A stretch of DNA of 64,000 bases from Icerya purchasi (taxonomy: Eukaryota > Arthropoda > Insecta > Hemiptera > Monophlebidae), in assembly GCA_039619475.1 (NCBI GenBank), contig CM077115.1, positions 158,323,774 through 158,387,773 on the forward strand. The letters are read 5' to 3'. The position numbers were made by a program, and so were the translations under genes. Below the pieces are notes generated by a model that was given only the letters and a program-made list of their open reading frames with translations, made no database searches and was not told the origin of the DNA. Positions 35,232 to 43,721 of this stretch are shown one piece after another. Positions within the stretch are counted from its first letter, which is position 1; each line of letters starts with the position of its first letter.

Positions 35232-37388
35232 TGGTTGTTTGATTTCTGTTGTTTTCTGTATGGTACTGCTGCTCGTTCTCCCCTAGCTAAATTAGATTTA
35301 GTTCAGAATGCAGCCCTGCGCTTATGTCTAGGAGTCTTAAAATCCACACCTATTCCTGCGATTTTAGCAGAGGCTAATGTGGCTCCTTTATCCATTCGTA
35401 GATCCTATCTCGCGTATCGGTTCCTTATTAAACGTCTACATATTTACCCAAACAATCTTGTCCCTGCATATTCTTCTCTCTTGCAAGATTGGCGTTTTTC
35501 CTCTAATAAGGTTCCCATTCTCTGCCACATTGCCTCGCGTCTTATTAAGTTTTCGCCCTTCATCCTAACTTTCGATAAACTTCCATTTTTCCAGTTTGAG
35601 ATATTAAATGTTATTCCTTCTCCTAATCTTTTTTCTTTGCCTTCTTATGTAAAATATCTCCCTGCTCATGCAACAGTTTATGAATTTAACCAGGCAGTTT
35701 CATCATTCTTTGCTAACCATACCCTAATTTTTACGGATGGGTCCAAAATGGCACACGGAGTGGGTGCATCTATCTACATTCCTGCTCTTGACCATTCCAG
35801 CCTGTTCAAAATTCCTGCATTTTGTTCAATTTATTATGCGGAGACATTGGCATTACTACGTGCCATTGAGCTCATTCCATCTTTTCCTCAATGTAAAATG
35901 TTCCTCCTAATTTCTGATTGCAAAAGCGCCCTTCAGTGTATATCCTCTGCATATGTTCCTTCTTACTCTGATCCTATTATTCTGCGCATCCGATCACTGA
36001 TTTCCAGTCTTTGCAGATTGCACTCATTAACCATCGACTTTCTTTGGATTCCTGGTCATGCCGGAATTGCGGGCAACGAAAAGGCGGATTATCTTGCTCG
36101 TTCGGCTATTTCTTCTGGGCGGCCAGTCGGACGGATTCCTTCTCATGAATTATTAAATATAGCAAAAAGTATCCAAAAGGCCAATTGGAAATCTTTTTAT
36201 AAATCATCCTTCTCCAGTCCTAATTCACAATATTTTTCCATTCACCCTAATCCACCTACTCAACCATGGTATCTACATTTTCCGCACCTTCCCCGATTCA
36301 TCATATCTGCTATTTGTCGTCTTCGATCTGGTCACAGTCGACTTCCTGCTTCATTGTATCGTTTCTCCATAGTGTCCTCTCCTATTTGTCCGCTGTGTAT
36401 CGATAACACAGTCGTATGTGACTCTGATCATGTATTCTTTGAATGCTCCTCTTTATCATCGGAAAGGGCAGCTCTATACGCGGAGCTTCTCTCACATGAT
36501 GTTCCAACTCCATATAGTGTGTCCTTTATTCTCTCATTACAGTCAACGTTGATCATACCAATTGTAGCAAAATTCCTATCCTCTGTACTTCATTATATTA
36601 ATATCTAATCCCATCAGTATTTCCTATTTTGGCATTCCTAACTTATCGTGTCCAGTGATTCCCAACGAACTCCTCTCTAAACGAAGAACACGCACTGATG
36701 TTGCAGTTACAGTCACAAACAGGCACAGCTCGCAGTTAATTTTGCGGGCTCGCTGTCGCATTTGCGGCCCTAACGGTAGATAGGTGAACTCCTTGTTAGC
36801 CGGCACTGCGGGCGCTGCTGTTGCAGTGTGGCCATAGTGTTCAGTGAAAATTCTGCTCATTTCCTTTTAACAGAATGGTAGGCGCTGTTTCTGCAGTCGT
36901 CGCCATAAATATGATTAATGTTTCATAATTAAAAACTATAAACTTTGCTTTATAGTGATGGAGAAAGTCATTGAACTTTCGGATAATTGTTTACGGACGC
37001 TAAGCGCTGTGTTCTATATAGGTTTCGTCCTTATTGGATCTAACTGCTTTTTAAACATCCCGTGTTTCTTCTTCCTTAATTATTTATAGCCAGATTCCTT
37101 TGTCCGTTTGTACTGTGGGCTTTGTAATTGCAGATGTGACCATGGTATGGGACAGCTAACTCCTTTTGCTCTTACCTTCGTCATTTCTTTTCTTTTCAGG
37201 ATACATACGTTTGGCATTTTTCGACGTTGATTGTTATTGTTTCTCCATCTTTGGTATAGCATTCTTTATCAGATTCCATTCCTTGTTACTCCTAATTGCT
37301 GCTATGTACACATGTTGATGGGTAATCGTCCGTTGCTGACAAGCCCAGGGAAAAACCCAAACAAGAAAAAAAAAAAAAAAAAAAAAAA
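35232..37388 (+). mobile_element. 5'-truncated I-like LINE nested in the BEL/Pao element
   Basis: The element starts abruptly inside the RT thumb at about 35232, carries the intact C-terminal part of ORF2, a 3'UTR of about 780 bp (36609-37365) and an A tract at about 37366-37388. Just before the A tract, GGGTAATCGTCC, TGACAAGCCC and AACCCAAACAAG resemble the tail motif of other LINEs in the window. No target duplication was found: the bases after the A tract (GCCGTACCATTACTG) do not recur before 35232. Insertion may have deleted target sequence. It is the least decayed LINE in the window and is younger than the BEL/Pao copy it sits in. Confidence 0.85.
35235..36608 (+). CDS. LINE ORF2 C-terminal part: RT thumb, RNase H, Cys/His region
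   Basis: An unbroken 457-codon frame; the Met at 35235 is just the first in-frame Met after the truncation and is not a natural start. Residues about 1-70 match the end of the RT (FLYGTAARSPLAKLDLVQN, LRLCLGVLKSTPI), as in the copy at 44.8-45.3 kb. RNase H spans about 163-292: IFTDGSK (Asp168), YYAETLALLRA (Glu203), LLISDCKSAL (Asp228), LWIPGHAGIAGNEKADYLA (His275, Asp285), a complete active-site set. Residues 350-375 (LPRFIISAICRLRSGHSRLP) precede a C-x2-C-x10-H-x4-C finger (Cys385, Cys388, His399, Cys404). In the full element this part removes RNA from the RNA/DNA hybrid; alone, without EN and RT catalytic motifs, it cannot transpose. It runs opposite to its host element. Confidence 0.9.
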   Translation: MFDFCCFLYGTAARSPLAKLDLVQNAALRLCLGVLKSTPIPAILAEANVAPLSIRRSYLAYRFLIKRLHIYPNNLVPAYSSLLQDWRFSSNKVPILCHIASRLIKFSPFILTFDKLPFFQFEILNVIPSPNLFSLPSYVKYLPAHATVYEFNQAVSSFFANHTLIFTDGSKMAHGVGASIYIPALDHSSLFKIPAFCSIYYAETLALLRAIELIPSFPQCKMFLLISDCKSALQCISSAYVPSYSDPIILRIRSLISSLCRLHSLTIDFLWIPGHAGIAGNEKADYLARSAISSGRPVGRIPSHELLNIAKSIQKANWKSFYKSSFSSPNSQYFSIHPNPPTQPWYLHFPHLPRFIISAICRLRSGHSRLPASLYRFSIVSSPICPLCIDNTVVCDSDHVFFECSSLSSERAALYAELLSHDVPTPYSVSFILSLQSTLIIPIVAKFLSSVLHYINI

Positions 37389-38300
37389 GCCGTACCATTA
37401 CTGTTCGGAGCAGTGGGGGAGAGAGATAAACGTGGCTGTTGTGGCATTTGACTTGCTGGTAATACGGATTTAGTAGTTGCCGATAAACGCTTCAAAGCCG
37501 TCGATGATGACGGAGCTGGTTGTTCAGTCGGTTTCGTCAAAACCGAGGATGTTGACGATTCACTGGTGCCAGTTAATGAAACTATCGATTCGGCTGTCTT
37601 TGTCACCAACGAAGATGGTTTAACTATCGAAGAAGGCGTTCTGCGATTTTTGTAAACTGAAGGCTCGTCCTTTTTACTATTTAATGTGCTTAATAAAATA
37701 TTCTTCATGAATATACTACGATCCACGCGTTTCACATCCATAAATTGTAACTCCGACTCGGACGCGACTGTATCTAATATTTTGTTAATTATTGTTTGAG
37801 GATGATTTGGAGGATGCGCAATTGAATATGATGAAGCAGTAATAACTTCTCCACTAGCGGAACTTGGCTGAATAGCAGCTCTAGAAGATCCGGTAACTGA
37901 TGTAGCACTACTTACATTCGAACTACTCACTGATTTTTTGAAAGGCAATCTTACCATGAACTGCCCCGTCGGCAGTCTCGAATGTGTCCCTTCGAAGTGC
38001 TTCACACACTTAATTTCTTCGAGCGAGTTATCGGTTATCGGCGGATTCGCGCCGTCTATCTCCCAAAATTTTTTTAACTGAGCATCGATGCTCACGGTCG
38101 AAAAGCAACAATTTTTTGCGGAGGAGCATGCTGATCTCGAGTCGGCTTGAGATTTTGAAAAAACTGGTAAAGCTCGTCCACTCAGAGTCCAACCGAACCA
38201 TGTGTCACGGAGAGTTATTTCGTCAATTTTTAACGTCCGATTTTTGACGCATTTCTCGTAATATTCCGCACCAATTAGGAAAATCGATTGCGGGAATTTT
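37389..38300 (-). pseudogene. Fusion ORF: protease end, pol start, then Ser/Thr/Pro-rich segment
   Basis: One minus-strand frame stays open from about 38300 to the LINE at 37388. It starts with the end of the BEL/Pao protease-like domain (GAEYYEKCVKNRTLKIDEIT, DTWFGWTLSGR), then pol N-terminus (LKKFWEIDGANPP, IKCVKHFEGTHSR, TGQFMVRLPFK, at about 38070-37945). In BEL/Pao elements RT follows here. Instead the frame continues KSVSSSNVSSATSVTGSSRA and about 180 more residues rich in Ser, Thr and Pro, with a less biased stretch (SESELQFMDVKRVDRSIFMK) in the middle. None of this matches RT, RNase H or integrase. It stays open although gag and protease upstream are frameshifted. Origin and function unknown; a captured host coding segment is one explanation. 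Confidence 0.75.
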
Positions 38301-38620
38301 CACCACGGAGTTATAATAGGCAGTATCGGCTAGAGGTAGATCGGAAGAAAACGTACGGATGCGGCTTTTCAACGATAGGCAGTCTAGCCGATAGGACAAC
38401 GCGGATGCCGGCACCACATTTGCGTTGACGTTCAAGCTGAAATCGGACAATCGAGATCGTAATTTTAACGCGCAACAATGCTGTGACGATATCGCGTAAT
38501 CGCCGACACCTTTTATCGAAAATTTGCTGTGCGATTTGGTAGCGGGCAATTTATATTCGCGTACGAACGCATCGGATAGAAGTGTCGCTTTTGAACAACT
38601 ATCGAACAGTACTCCAGGCC
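38223..38620 (-). pseudogene. BEL/Pao aspartic-protease-like domain (DUF1758 type)
   Basis: In a frame shifted by one from gag, the minus strand reads GVLFDSCSKATLLSDAFVRE near 38620-38560. This is the position of the family's active-site LLDSGSxxSFI, with Gly replaced by Cys. It continues KLPATKSHSKFSIKGVGDY, then LSYRLDCLSLKSR and DLPLADTAYYNSVVKIPAID before a further frameshift near 38290, where the next frame (GAEYYE...) takes over. The same DSC wording is seen in the copies at 59.5 and 62.0 kb, so it is a feature of this lineage rather than damage. Two frameshifts make this copy inactive. Confidence 0.75.
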
Positions 38621-39986
38621 AATCCGCTGACTCCGTTACATTCGAACCGAACTACCGCAGACGGGAGCAATACGGTTTTAACTTGCGATTCGGTTTTCAA
38701 ACATGACAAACTGGGCGCGCTCGTGCTCGGGTTCTGAACCGCGCAATTTTCTGGTGAGCTGGCGGTGGAGTTTACGTCTCTAATCGGGGAATGCGGCCTA
38801 ATAGTTTCAAAATGTAATAGGGTGTGATGCCTTTGCTGGCAAATTTTGCACGGTTTCGCTTTACAAACGGCTACCGAATGATTTAGCCGAAAACACAAAA
38901 TACAGCGACGGCTTTTTTTTATTAATTCGAATCTTTCTAGTGGCGATTTCTTTGCGAAATTTTCGCAATCGATCAACAAGTGTTGATTGTCGCAAGCAAT
39001 ACAGTTTGGCTTACTCACCACATGAAAGGAGCGCCTTACGGCATCAGCTTTTGGCTGCGAATCGTATCGAAATCGGCGGGATTCGATATTATTAGCCCTT
39101 TTCTCTAGAAAATTGCGTAACGAATCGAAACTCGGAAATTTTTTGTTGTCGGAAATCGATAGTTCAAAATTTTCGTATGTTTTTTCGTCTAATTTAGAAG
39201 CAACGAAATAAGAAATAATCGTACCCCAGTTGTCTGGAGTTTCGCCGCAAATTTTCAGACCTCTTAACGCTAAATCTACTTTGTCTAAAAGCCCGCGTAA
39301 TTCTGCCTCTGAACTTATTTTGCGTATTGAAAATAAATGCGAAAATGAGTACGAATAATGGTTCTATTATTGTCGTATCTATCGACGATACGAGTCCACG
39401 CTTCGACATACGCCTCGTCCGACAACTCGATATCTTGAATTAATGCGAAGGCTTCGCCAACTAACGCGTCTTTGGGATAATACAATTTTTGTGTTGGTGG
39501 AATTGCTGATTCGTCGTGAATCAGCTTTCCGAACAAACTTTTGAAGTCTTTAAATTTTCGGAAATCGCCATCAAATTTCGGGATTGCGATTTTTGGCAAT
39601 TTTACAAACGAATGGCTTTTATATTCGAACGAGTCGCGGGGAGGCGAGTTAACGGTTTTCGAGTCGATTTTAGGCATGCACACTATATTTGCTTTCGCTA
39701 TTATATCAATAACTAGATCTCTTACCGCATCTTTCTCGTCGAGTAATTTTTCTTCTTCTTGCTTGCAATTTTCTTCATCTGCGTCATCCAACTGACCCAA
39801 CTGACTTTCCACCGTCACGAAAAATTTATTTTTTGCTTCAACCAGTTGGGCCAGGTAAACTCGTAACTTGTTACGAACTTCGTCATCGACATTTCCCCTA
39901 TATAAATTACGAATCGTTGCGACTAGCTTGTGAATGTCTCGTTTAACGACCCGAGACTTGCGCTTTAAATCGGTTTCAATCGGAAT
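38599..39986 (-). pseudogene. BEL/Pao gag with zinc knuckles
   Basis: The first frame (about 39986 to 39318) has the N-terminal region (SRVVKRDIHKLVATIRNLY, TVESQLGQLDDADEENC) and the Gag core (LPKIAIPKFDGDFRKFKDFK, LVGEAFALIQDIELSDEAYV, RIVDRYDNNRTIIRTH), the DUF1759 type. A frameshift near 39340 moves to a second frame (ISSEAELRGLLDKVDLALRG, NWGTIISYFVASKLDEKTYE, RRFRYDSQPKADAVRRSFHV) that leads to three zinc knuckles: CIACDNQHLLIDC, CILCFRLNHSVAVC and CKICQQRHHTLLH. It ends at a stop at 38599 where the protease frame begins. The initiator is ATT at 39984-39986, whereas the copy at 60859 has ATG, so the start codon is mutated here. Confidence 0.88.
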
Positions 39987-40084
39987 TTTAATCGTTTCGA
40001 ACGAAGAAAAGAAAAAAGGAAAAGAAAAAAAACGAACGACACGAAAATTTAATCTAAATACAAAAACGCCGGATTTACCTTATA

Positions 40085-40104
40085 GCATCCGGCCCGGAGG
40101 ACCA
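40085..40104 (-). promoter_or_regulatory. Primer binding site of the BEL/Pao element
   Basis: Reading the minus strand, three bases after the LTR end comes TGGTCCTCCGGGCCGGATGC. TGG matches the CCA end of a tRNA. The first 13 bases (TGGTCCTCCGGGC) recur four bases inside the LTR end of the second BEL/Pao copy (60962 downward). I did not identify the tRNA. Confidence 0.75.
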
Positions 40105-40107
40105 AAT

Positions 40108-40558
40108 TGTTTTTGCAAATAAGTTGCCGAGAGTCAGGATAATTTAAAAAATGTATTCGACGAAAACGAATATGGCGTAAGCCCTGAAAAGGGCTATTTC
40201 AAATATTTGAACGACAAAGAAAGTAATAATGATGGAAAATAGCGTAAAGAGGAATACGAATGAAGGAACCGATAGAAAATGAGGAAAACGATACGAAAGG
40301 AGTCGAAAACGGAATATAGAGAACGAAAAAAAGGGGATATAGAAACGAAAAACACGATATTACCGAAAAAACCGAATAAACACAACAACGAGGTATACCG
40401 ATCGAATCGAATCGAATAGAACGATGAATTAAAGCCGGCACAGATAACAGAGATAAGGAACGGCCGAGCGCTGTTGATCACATATCAGCTGTGCGCTGCA
40501 CCGGACCTAATTTCTTTTTACACAGCTAAAATGCGACGTTGCATTTTAGCCGCTAACA
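40108..40558 (-). repeat. 5' LTR of the BEL/Pao element, 451 bp
   Basis: Same length as the 3' LTR with five differences seen. It carries the terminal inverted repeat GCTAAAATGC/GCATTTTAGC and the inner hairpin AGCCCTGAAAAGGGCT at about 40180-40195. It is followed by ACATC at 40559-40563. Promoter and polyadenylation positions cannot be fixed by eye. Confidence 0.95.
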
Positions 40559-40880
40559 ACATCTATAGATTAAGATATGATTAGATCGTTATTGTTACTG
40601 TATAACGCAGTGACTAGTTCGAATATTTGGATCAGACTTTTATTGATGTTGACTGGTTATCTTCGGAGGGAGCATCTGTTTCTGGTGCGTGAAAAAACAT
40701 TGCTATTCGAGCAGAAAGATATCGCTGGAGTTTTCTTGATTACGCTTTTTTTTTCTCTCTTTTTTTTTTTTTTTTTGGCTGTAACTTCGCAACAACAGTT
40801 GAATTTGATAATGGTTCGAACTGAGAGTTGCTTGACAAAGTTTCTGATCTGTGTCTTTTAAATGTTATTAACTAGCAGGG

Positions 40881-41181
40881 TTTGAAATGTGGTTGTATCG
40901 GAGAATGTTGAAGATATCATGGATAGATAAAATTAGAAATCAAGAAATACTAAACAGATTGAATAAAGAGATGGAATTAGTTAAGACAGTTTGTGAGAAA
41001 CCAAAAATATGAAATTTTAAAATTGGCCATTGAAGGAAAAATAGAAGGAAAAAGAGCTCGAGGAAGAAGAAGAAGAACCTGGATGGAGGATGCGAGAGAA
41101 TGGACGGGAATTCGGATACCGGAATTGCTACACAGCATGGCCGACAGAGAAAACGCCAGAAGAATAGTCGCTAACATCTAA
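40881..41181 (+). pseudogene. LINE ORF2 C-terminal fragment (endonuclease-RT type)
   Basis: The frame starts FEMWLYRRMLKISWIDKIRN, then EILNRLNKEMELVKTV. After one frameshift, the ORF at 40993-41181 reads MRNQKYEILKLAIEGKIEGK, RARGRRRRTWMEDAREWTGI and ends IPELLHSMADRENARRIVAN with a stop. This block is the familiar C-terminal end of a widespread animal LINE ORF2 (often annotated endonuclease-reverse transcriptase); I do not assign a clade with certainty, though RTE-like is plausible. Everything upstream is missing. An (AAG)-rich stretch follows at 41200, as is common at such 3' ends. Confidence 0.75.
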
Positions 41182-41520
41182 TGCAGATACAGCACCAACA
41201 AGAAGAAGAAGGTATGACGCTAGGTACGTTAACAACAGGTAGTTTATTGATCGCCGTGGTAAGGTTTAGTAGTGTTTCAGCAGTTGCAACTAAAGCCGTT
41301 AGCATCGATCGCCATACTCAGGATGAATCCAGGTGATGGCGAATTTGGCCACATTGTGAGTTGGAGACGGCGGTTGTACATAGAACATATCAGCTACGTA
41401 AATATATTTATAGTGCCATACTCAGCTTCTGAGCGTCGGCGACTACCTATTCGTACATCTCAGCTGTACAGATGTAGGTAGTGTACTAGGCAATTATTAT
41501 ATGCAACGTAGGTGTATACA
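41182..41520. other. Intergenic, nothing recognised
   Basis: Moderate GC compared with surroundings. TACCTATTCGTACATCTCAG and GTACAGATGTAGGTA form an imperfect inverted pair near 41447-41478. It may be part of the SINE-like repeat that follows. Confidence 0.4.
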
Positions 41521-41605
41521 CGCAAGACTACATTCGGAACTGATAGTAGCCGCTTGTTATCGCGCTACAAGTGCAGTCCCGTGTGGGTCTACTGTGTACT
41601 GACTT
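41521..41605 (-). repeat. SINE-like body, reverse copy
   Basis: ACTACATTCGGAACTGA and AGCCGCTTGTTATCGCGCTA are the reverse complement of 43430-43480, where the same sequence follows a tRNA-like head. No such head lies on the expected (right) side here, so this copy is truncated or the body can spread without it. Confidence 0.75.
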
Positions 41606-41829
41606 AGCACGCATATGATATTGTACGTAGTGGTTTGACATTGCCTTCCACGTGATTATTAGCGATTATTTATTTAATTTAATTCTTGTAATACCTAACT
41701 TATTTCTGTTCAGCTGTAATGACAGAGACCACTGAATCTTTTTGAGTTTTGAAAACCATACCCGTAACAATTACAAAATAGTACATCAAGTGGAAAGCGA
41801 ACATCCAATAGAATTTGGGGAGCAATGAA

Positions 41830-42330
41830 ATCTGAACATTCAGTGACTATACGGCCCCATCCGGTAACGTCGGAGAGTACATCAGAGAAGATTGAATTAC
41901 ATTTCACTCCGCAACCTACGTGCAAAAAAAATCAACCTAACGTCGCCGGAAGTAGGCACGGAGTCTACCAATCTGCAAGAATCTATGATTCATCCCCAAG
42001 CCACCGTTGAACCTTTTCACTTTAAAACATCATCCAAACCTAAGGAACTGGCCATAAAAAATATAGACGAAATAACGTCGAAAGCAGAATCATTAAGTGA
42101 GGATGATCAAACAACCTTCATAACGGATTTCGAAAGACTAAAAAAATTCATCTTAAGTATGATTTCAGTTCCTGACCACGTCCTTTTTTGCAATGAACTT
42201 TACCGAGAATACGGATGGTCTGCTTTTCTTATTATTTATAGTAAAACCGTATTTGAAAGACAAAAACGTGAAATACAGGTACACTCGGATCATAAAAAAA
42301 TTAAGCAAAGCGGTAGAGGAAACTTCTGAT
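41830..42330 (+). pseudogene. Possible LINE ORF1 remnant
   Basis: The open frame 41892-42329 gives a 145-residue hydrophilic sequence with KELAIKNIDEITSKAESLSE and DDQTTFITDFERLKKFILSM. No zinc knuckle or catalytic motif is visible. Its position just upstream of an ORF2 endonuclease start suggests it is the ORF1 of that LINE. I do not recognise it otherwise. Confidence 0.4.
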
Positions 42331-42399
42331 TCACAGAGTGCGAACCCCTCAGACTGGCCTAAAACTCTCCCTTAAAATAAATAAATAAAATTATAACGG

Positions 42400-43200
42400 C
42401 TGCTAGAGACACTATTATACAATGGAACTGCAGAGGTCTTTTCAAACATATAGAAGAACTCAAATTACTAATTAGTGATTGAGTGCCGGGCATAATCTGT
42501 CTCCAAGAGACGTAACCGATCCAGTCTTTCTCACTTAAAAATTTTATAGTCTACCGTTCAGATTACTCCCAAGGAATATTAGCGTGTGGAGGCATCCCCA
42601 CACTAGTAAATAATATTTTGTATGGTAAACACACTACAATCAGCAGAGTTTATGAAATTAAATATTTAGGCTTATTGTTAAACAGTAAACTTACACGGAG
42701 TAGGCATACTACGTACTGTGCTGGGTTAAATTATATATTTTATTATTTAAGATCGCATTTTTCTTACGAGCATTTGCATAGATTATACTTAGGGTTTTAC
42801 TAACCCGTGCTTGCGTATGGAATTATGCATTGGGGTAATGCAGTAGCAAATCATCTCCGTTCAGTGGAAGTCTTACAAAGAGCGGTAATGCGAGCTATTG
42901 GTCCACTTGCGAATAAAGATATATTGCCGGTAAAAGAATTACATACCTTTCAAATGTTAAACTTTATTTTTAAACATAAGGATCGGTTTAATATAACGTT
43001 CCAAACTTGCGTAACCAGATCAGCTAATACTGAAATTCCTCTTGTTCCATGGTTTAAGAAATACCATACTCGTATTCAGGCAGTATATAAAGGCGCCAAT
43101 TTATACAATTCCCTACCACACAACTTAAAAATACATTTAATAAATTATAAAAAAAGACATTGGTCAATAAGTCCAGCAGAACATTACAAAAATCAGTAAT
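42400..43200 (+). pseudogene. Jockey/CR1-like LINE ORF2 with internal deletion
   Basis: Endonuclease start: IIQWNCRGLFKHIEELKLLI, then GIICLQET (catalytic Glu of the QET box), SLKNFIVYRSDYSQG at about 42415-42580. It then jumps to the RT thumb and C-terminus: ISRVYEIKYLGLLLNSKLTR in 42618-42803 and, after a stop, LAYGIMHWGNAVANHLRSVE and VLQRAVMRAIGPLANKD to a stop at 43199. All RT catalytic motifs are deleted. The C-terminal block resembles CR1/Jockey-group ORF2 ends (YGI.HWGN...LQ..V.R.I). A (TA)n array follows shortly after the 3' end. Confidence 0.75.
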
Positions 43201-43256
43201 ATAAGCATGAGGGTAATAGCATATGCATGAGTGTATATGAGTGAGTGCGTATATAT

Positions 43257-43274
43257 ATGTTTGTGTATGTGTAA

Positions 43275-43306
<32 letters not shown>
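43257..43306. repeat. (TA)n microsatellite
   Basis: An alternating TA/TG run that becomes pure (TA)n at about 43277-43306, ending directly against the tRNA-like sequence at 43307. Confidence 0.9.
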
Positions 43307-43309
<3 letters not shown>

Positions 43310-43382
43310 GTCGTGTTTGGCCTAGTGGCTAGAGCGCTTGACTTGCGACCCGGAGGTCTCGGGTTCGATACCGGGCGATGAC
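43307..43382 (+). ncRNA. tRNA-like SINE head or tRNA pseudogene
   Basis: A 76-nt stretch has a 7-bp acceptor stem (GTCGTCG with CGATGAC, one G-T pair), an A-box-like TGGCCTAGTGG and a B-box-like GGTTCGATACC with the TTCGATA loop. The T stem has one mismatch. The anticodon arm pairs poorly; TGC (Ala) would be the anticodon if the loop is read as CTTGCGA. Because the arm is weak and the sequence is joined to a repeated body (copies at 15.5 and 41.5 kb), I favour a tRNA-derived SINE head with an internal Pol III promoter over a working tRNA. Confidence 0.7.
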
Positions 43383-43720
43383 AAAAATATACGGCGCTAG
43401 TTTCGTACACAGCAGTATAGACACATTTGGGCTGCATCTGTAGCGCGATAACAAGCGGCTATAGTCAGTTCCGAATGTAGACGTGCAAGTGCGCTAGTGT
43501 CGTATAGAAACACTCAGCCGGCCAACAATCGCATCAACGTGAGTAAAGGCCAGTCGTCTTGGTTCGGCTCGCCATTGGTACCTTTCTCACGTTGTCGGCA
43601 GCACGGAGGACAGGTTGCGCTCCTGCTTACGTGCTTATCCATTGCGCGGCTATTCTATCCCCTAATTCTCCTCTGAATTTAGGGGATAATCTCATACTCA
43701 AAATCGAGTGAGAATAGACG
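43383..43720 (+). repeat. SINE-like body and 3' stem-loops
   Basis: 43405-43500 is shared with 41521-41605 (reverse) and 15478-15560. At about 43656-43690 TATCCCCTAATTC and GAATTTAGGGGATA form a nearly perfect stem, followed by TCTCATACTC/GAGTGAGA, a second stem around AAAATC. Whether the stems belong to the SINE or to neighbouring DNA cannot be decided from one copy. Confidence 0.6.
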
Positions 43721-43721
43721 A

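Larger units (their letters stand above)
34446..40563 (-). mobile_element. BEL/Pao LTR retrotransposon, defective, with nested LINE
   Basis: The element runs right to left: 5' LTR 40108-40558, PBS-like site just inside it, gag, an aspartic-protease-like region, the first residues of pol, then a Ser/Thr/Pro-rich segment, polypurine tract and 3' LTR 34451-34901. ACATC flanks both sides (34446-34450 and 40559-40563), a 5-bp target duplication usual for BEL/Pao. RT, RNase H and integrase are absent. A plus-strand LINE (about 35232-37388) sits inside. Without the LINE the element would be about 3.96 kb including LTRs. The gag start codon is lost and several frameshifts are present, so this copy cannot make its proteins. 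The LTRs differ at only five positions that I could find, so the insertion is fairly recent. Confidence 0.93.

Noticed and set aside
36624..36860. 78-codon minus-strand frame in the LINE 3'UTR
   Set aside because: It lies antisense in the 3'UTR of the nested LINE and has no homology that I can name.
43307..43382. Functional tRNA-Ala (TGC)
   Set aside because: The anticodon stem has two mismatches and the T stem one, and the sequence is linked to a repeated body. A tRNA-derived SINE head or pseudogene is more likely.
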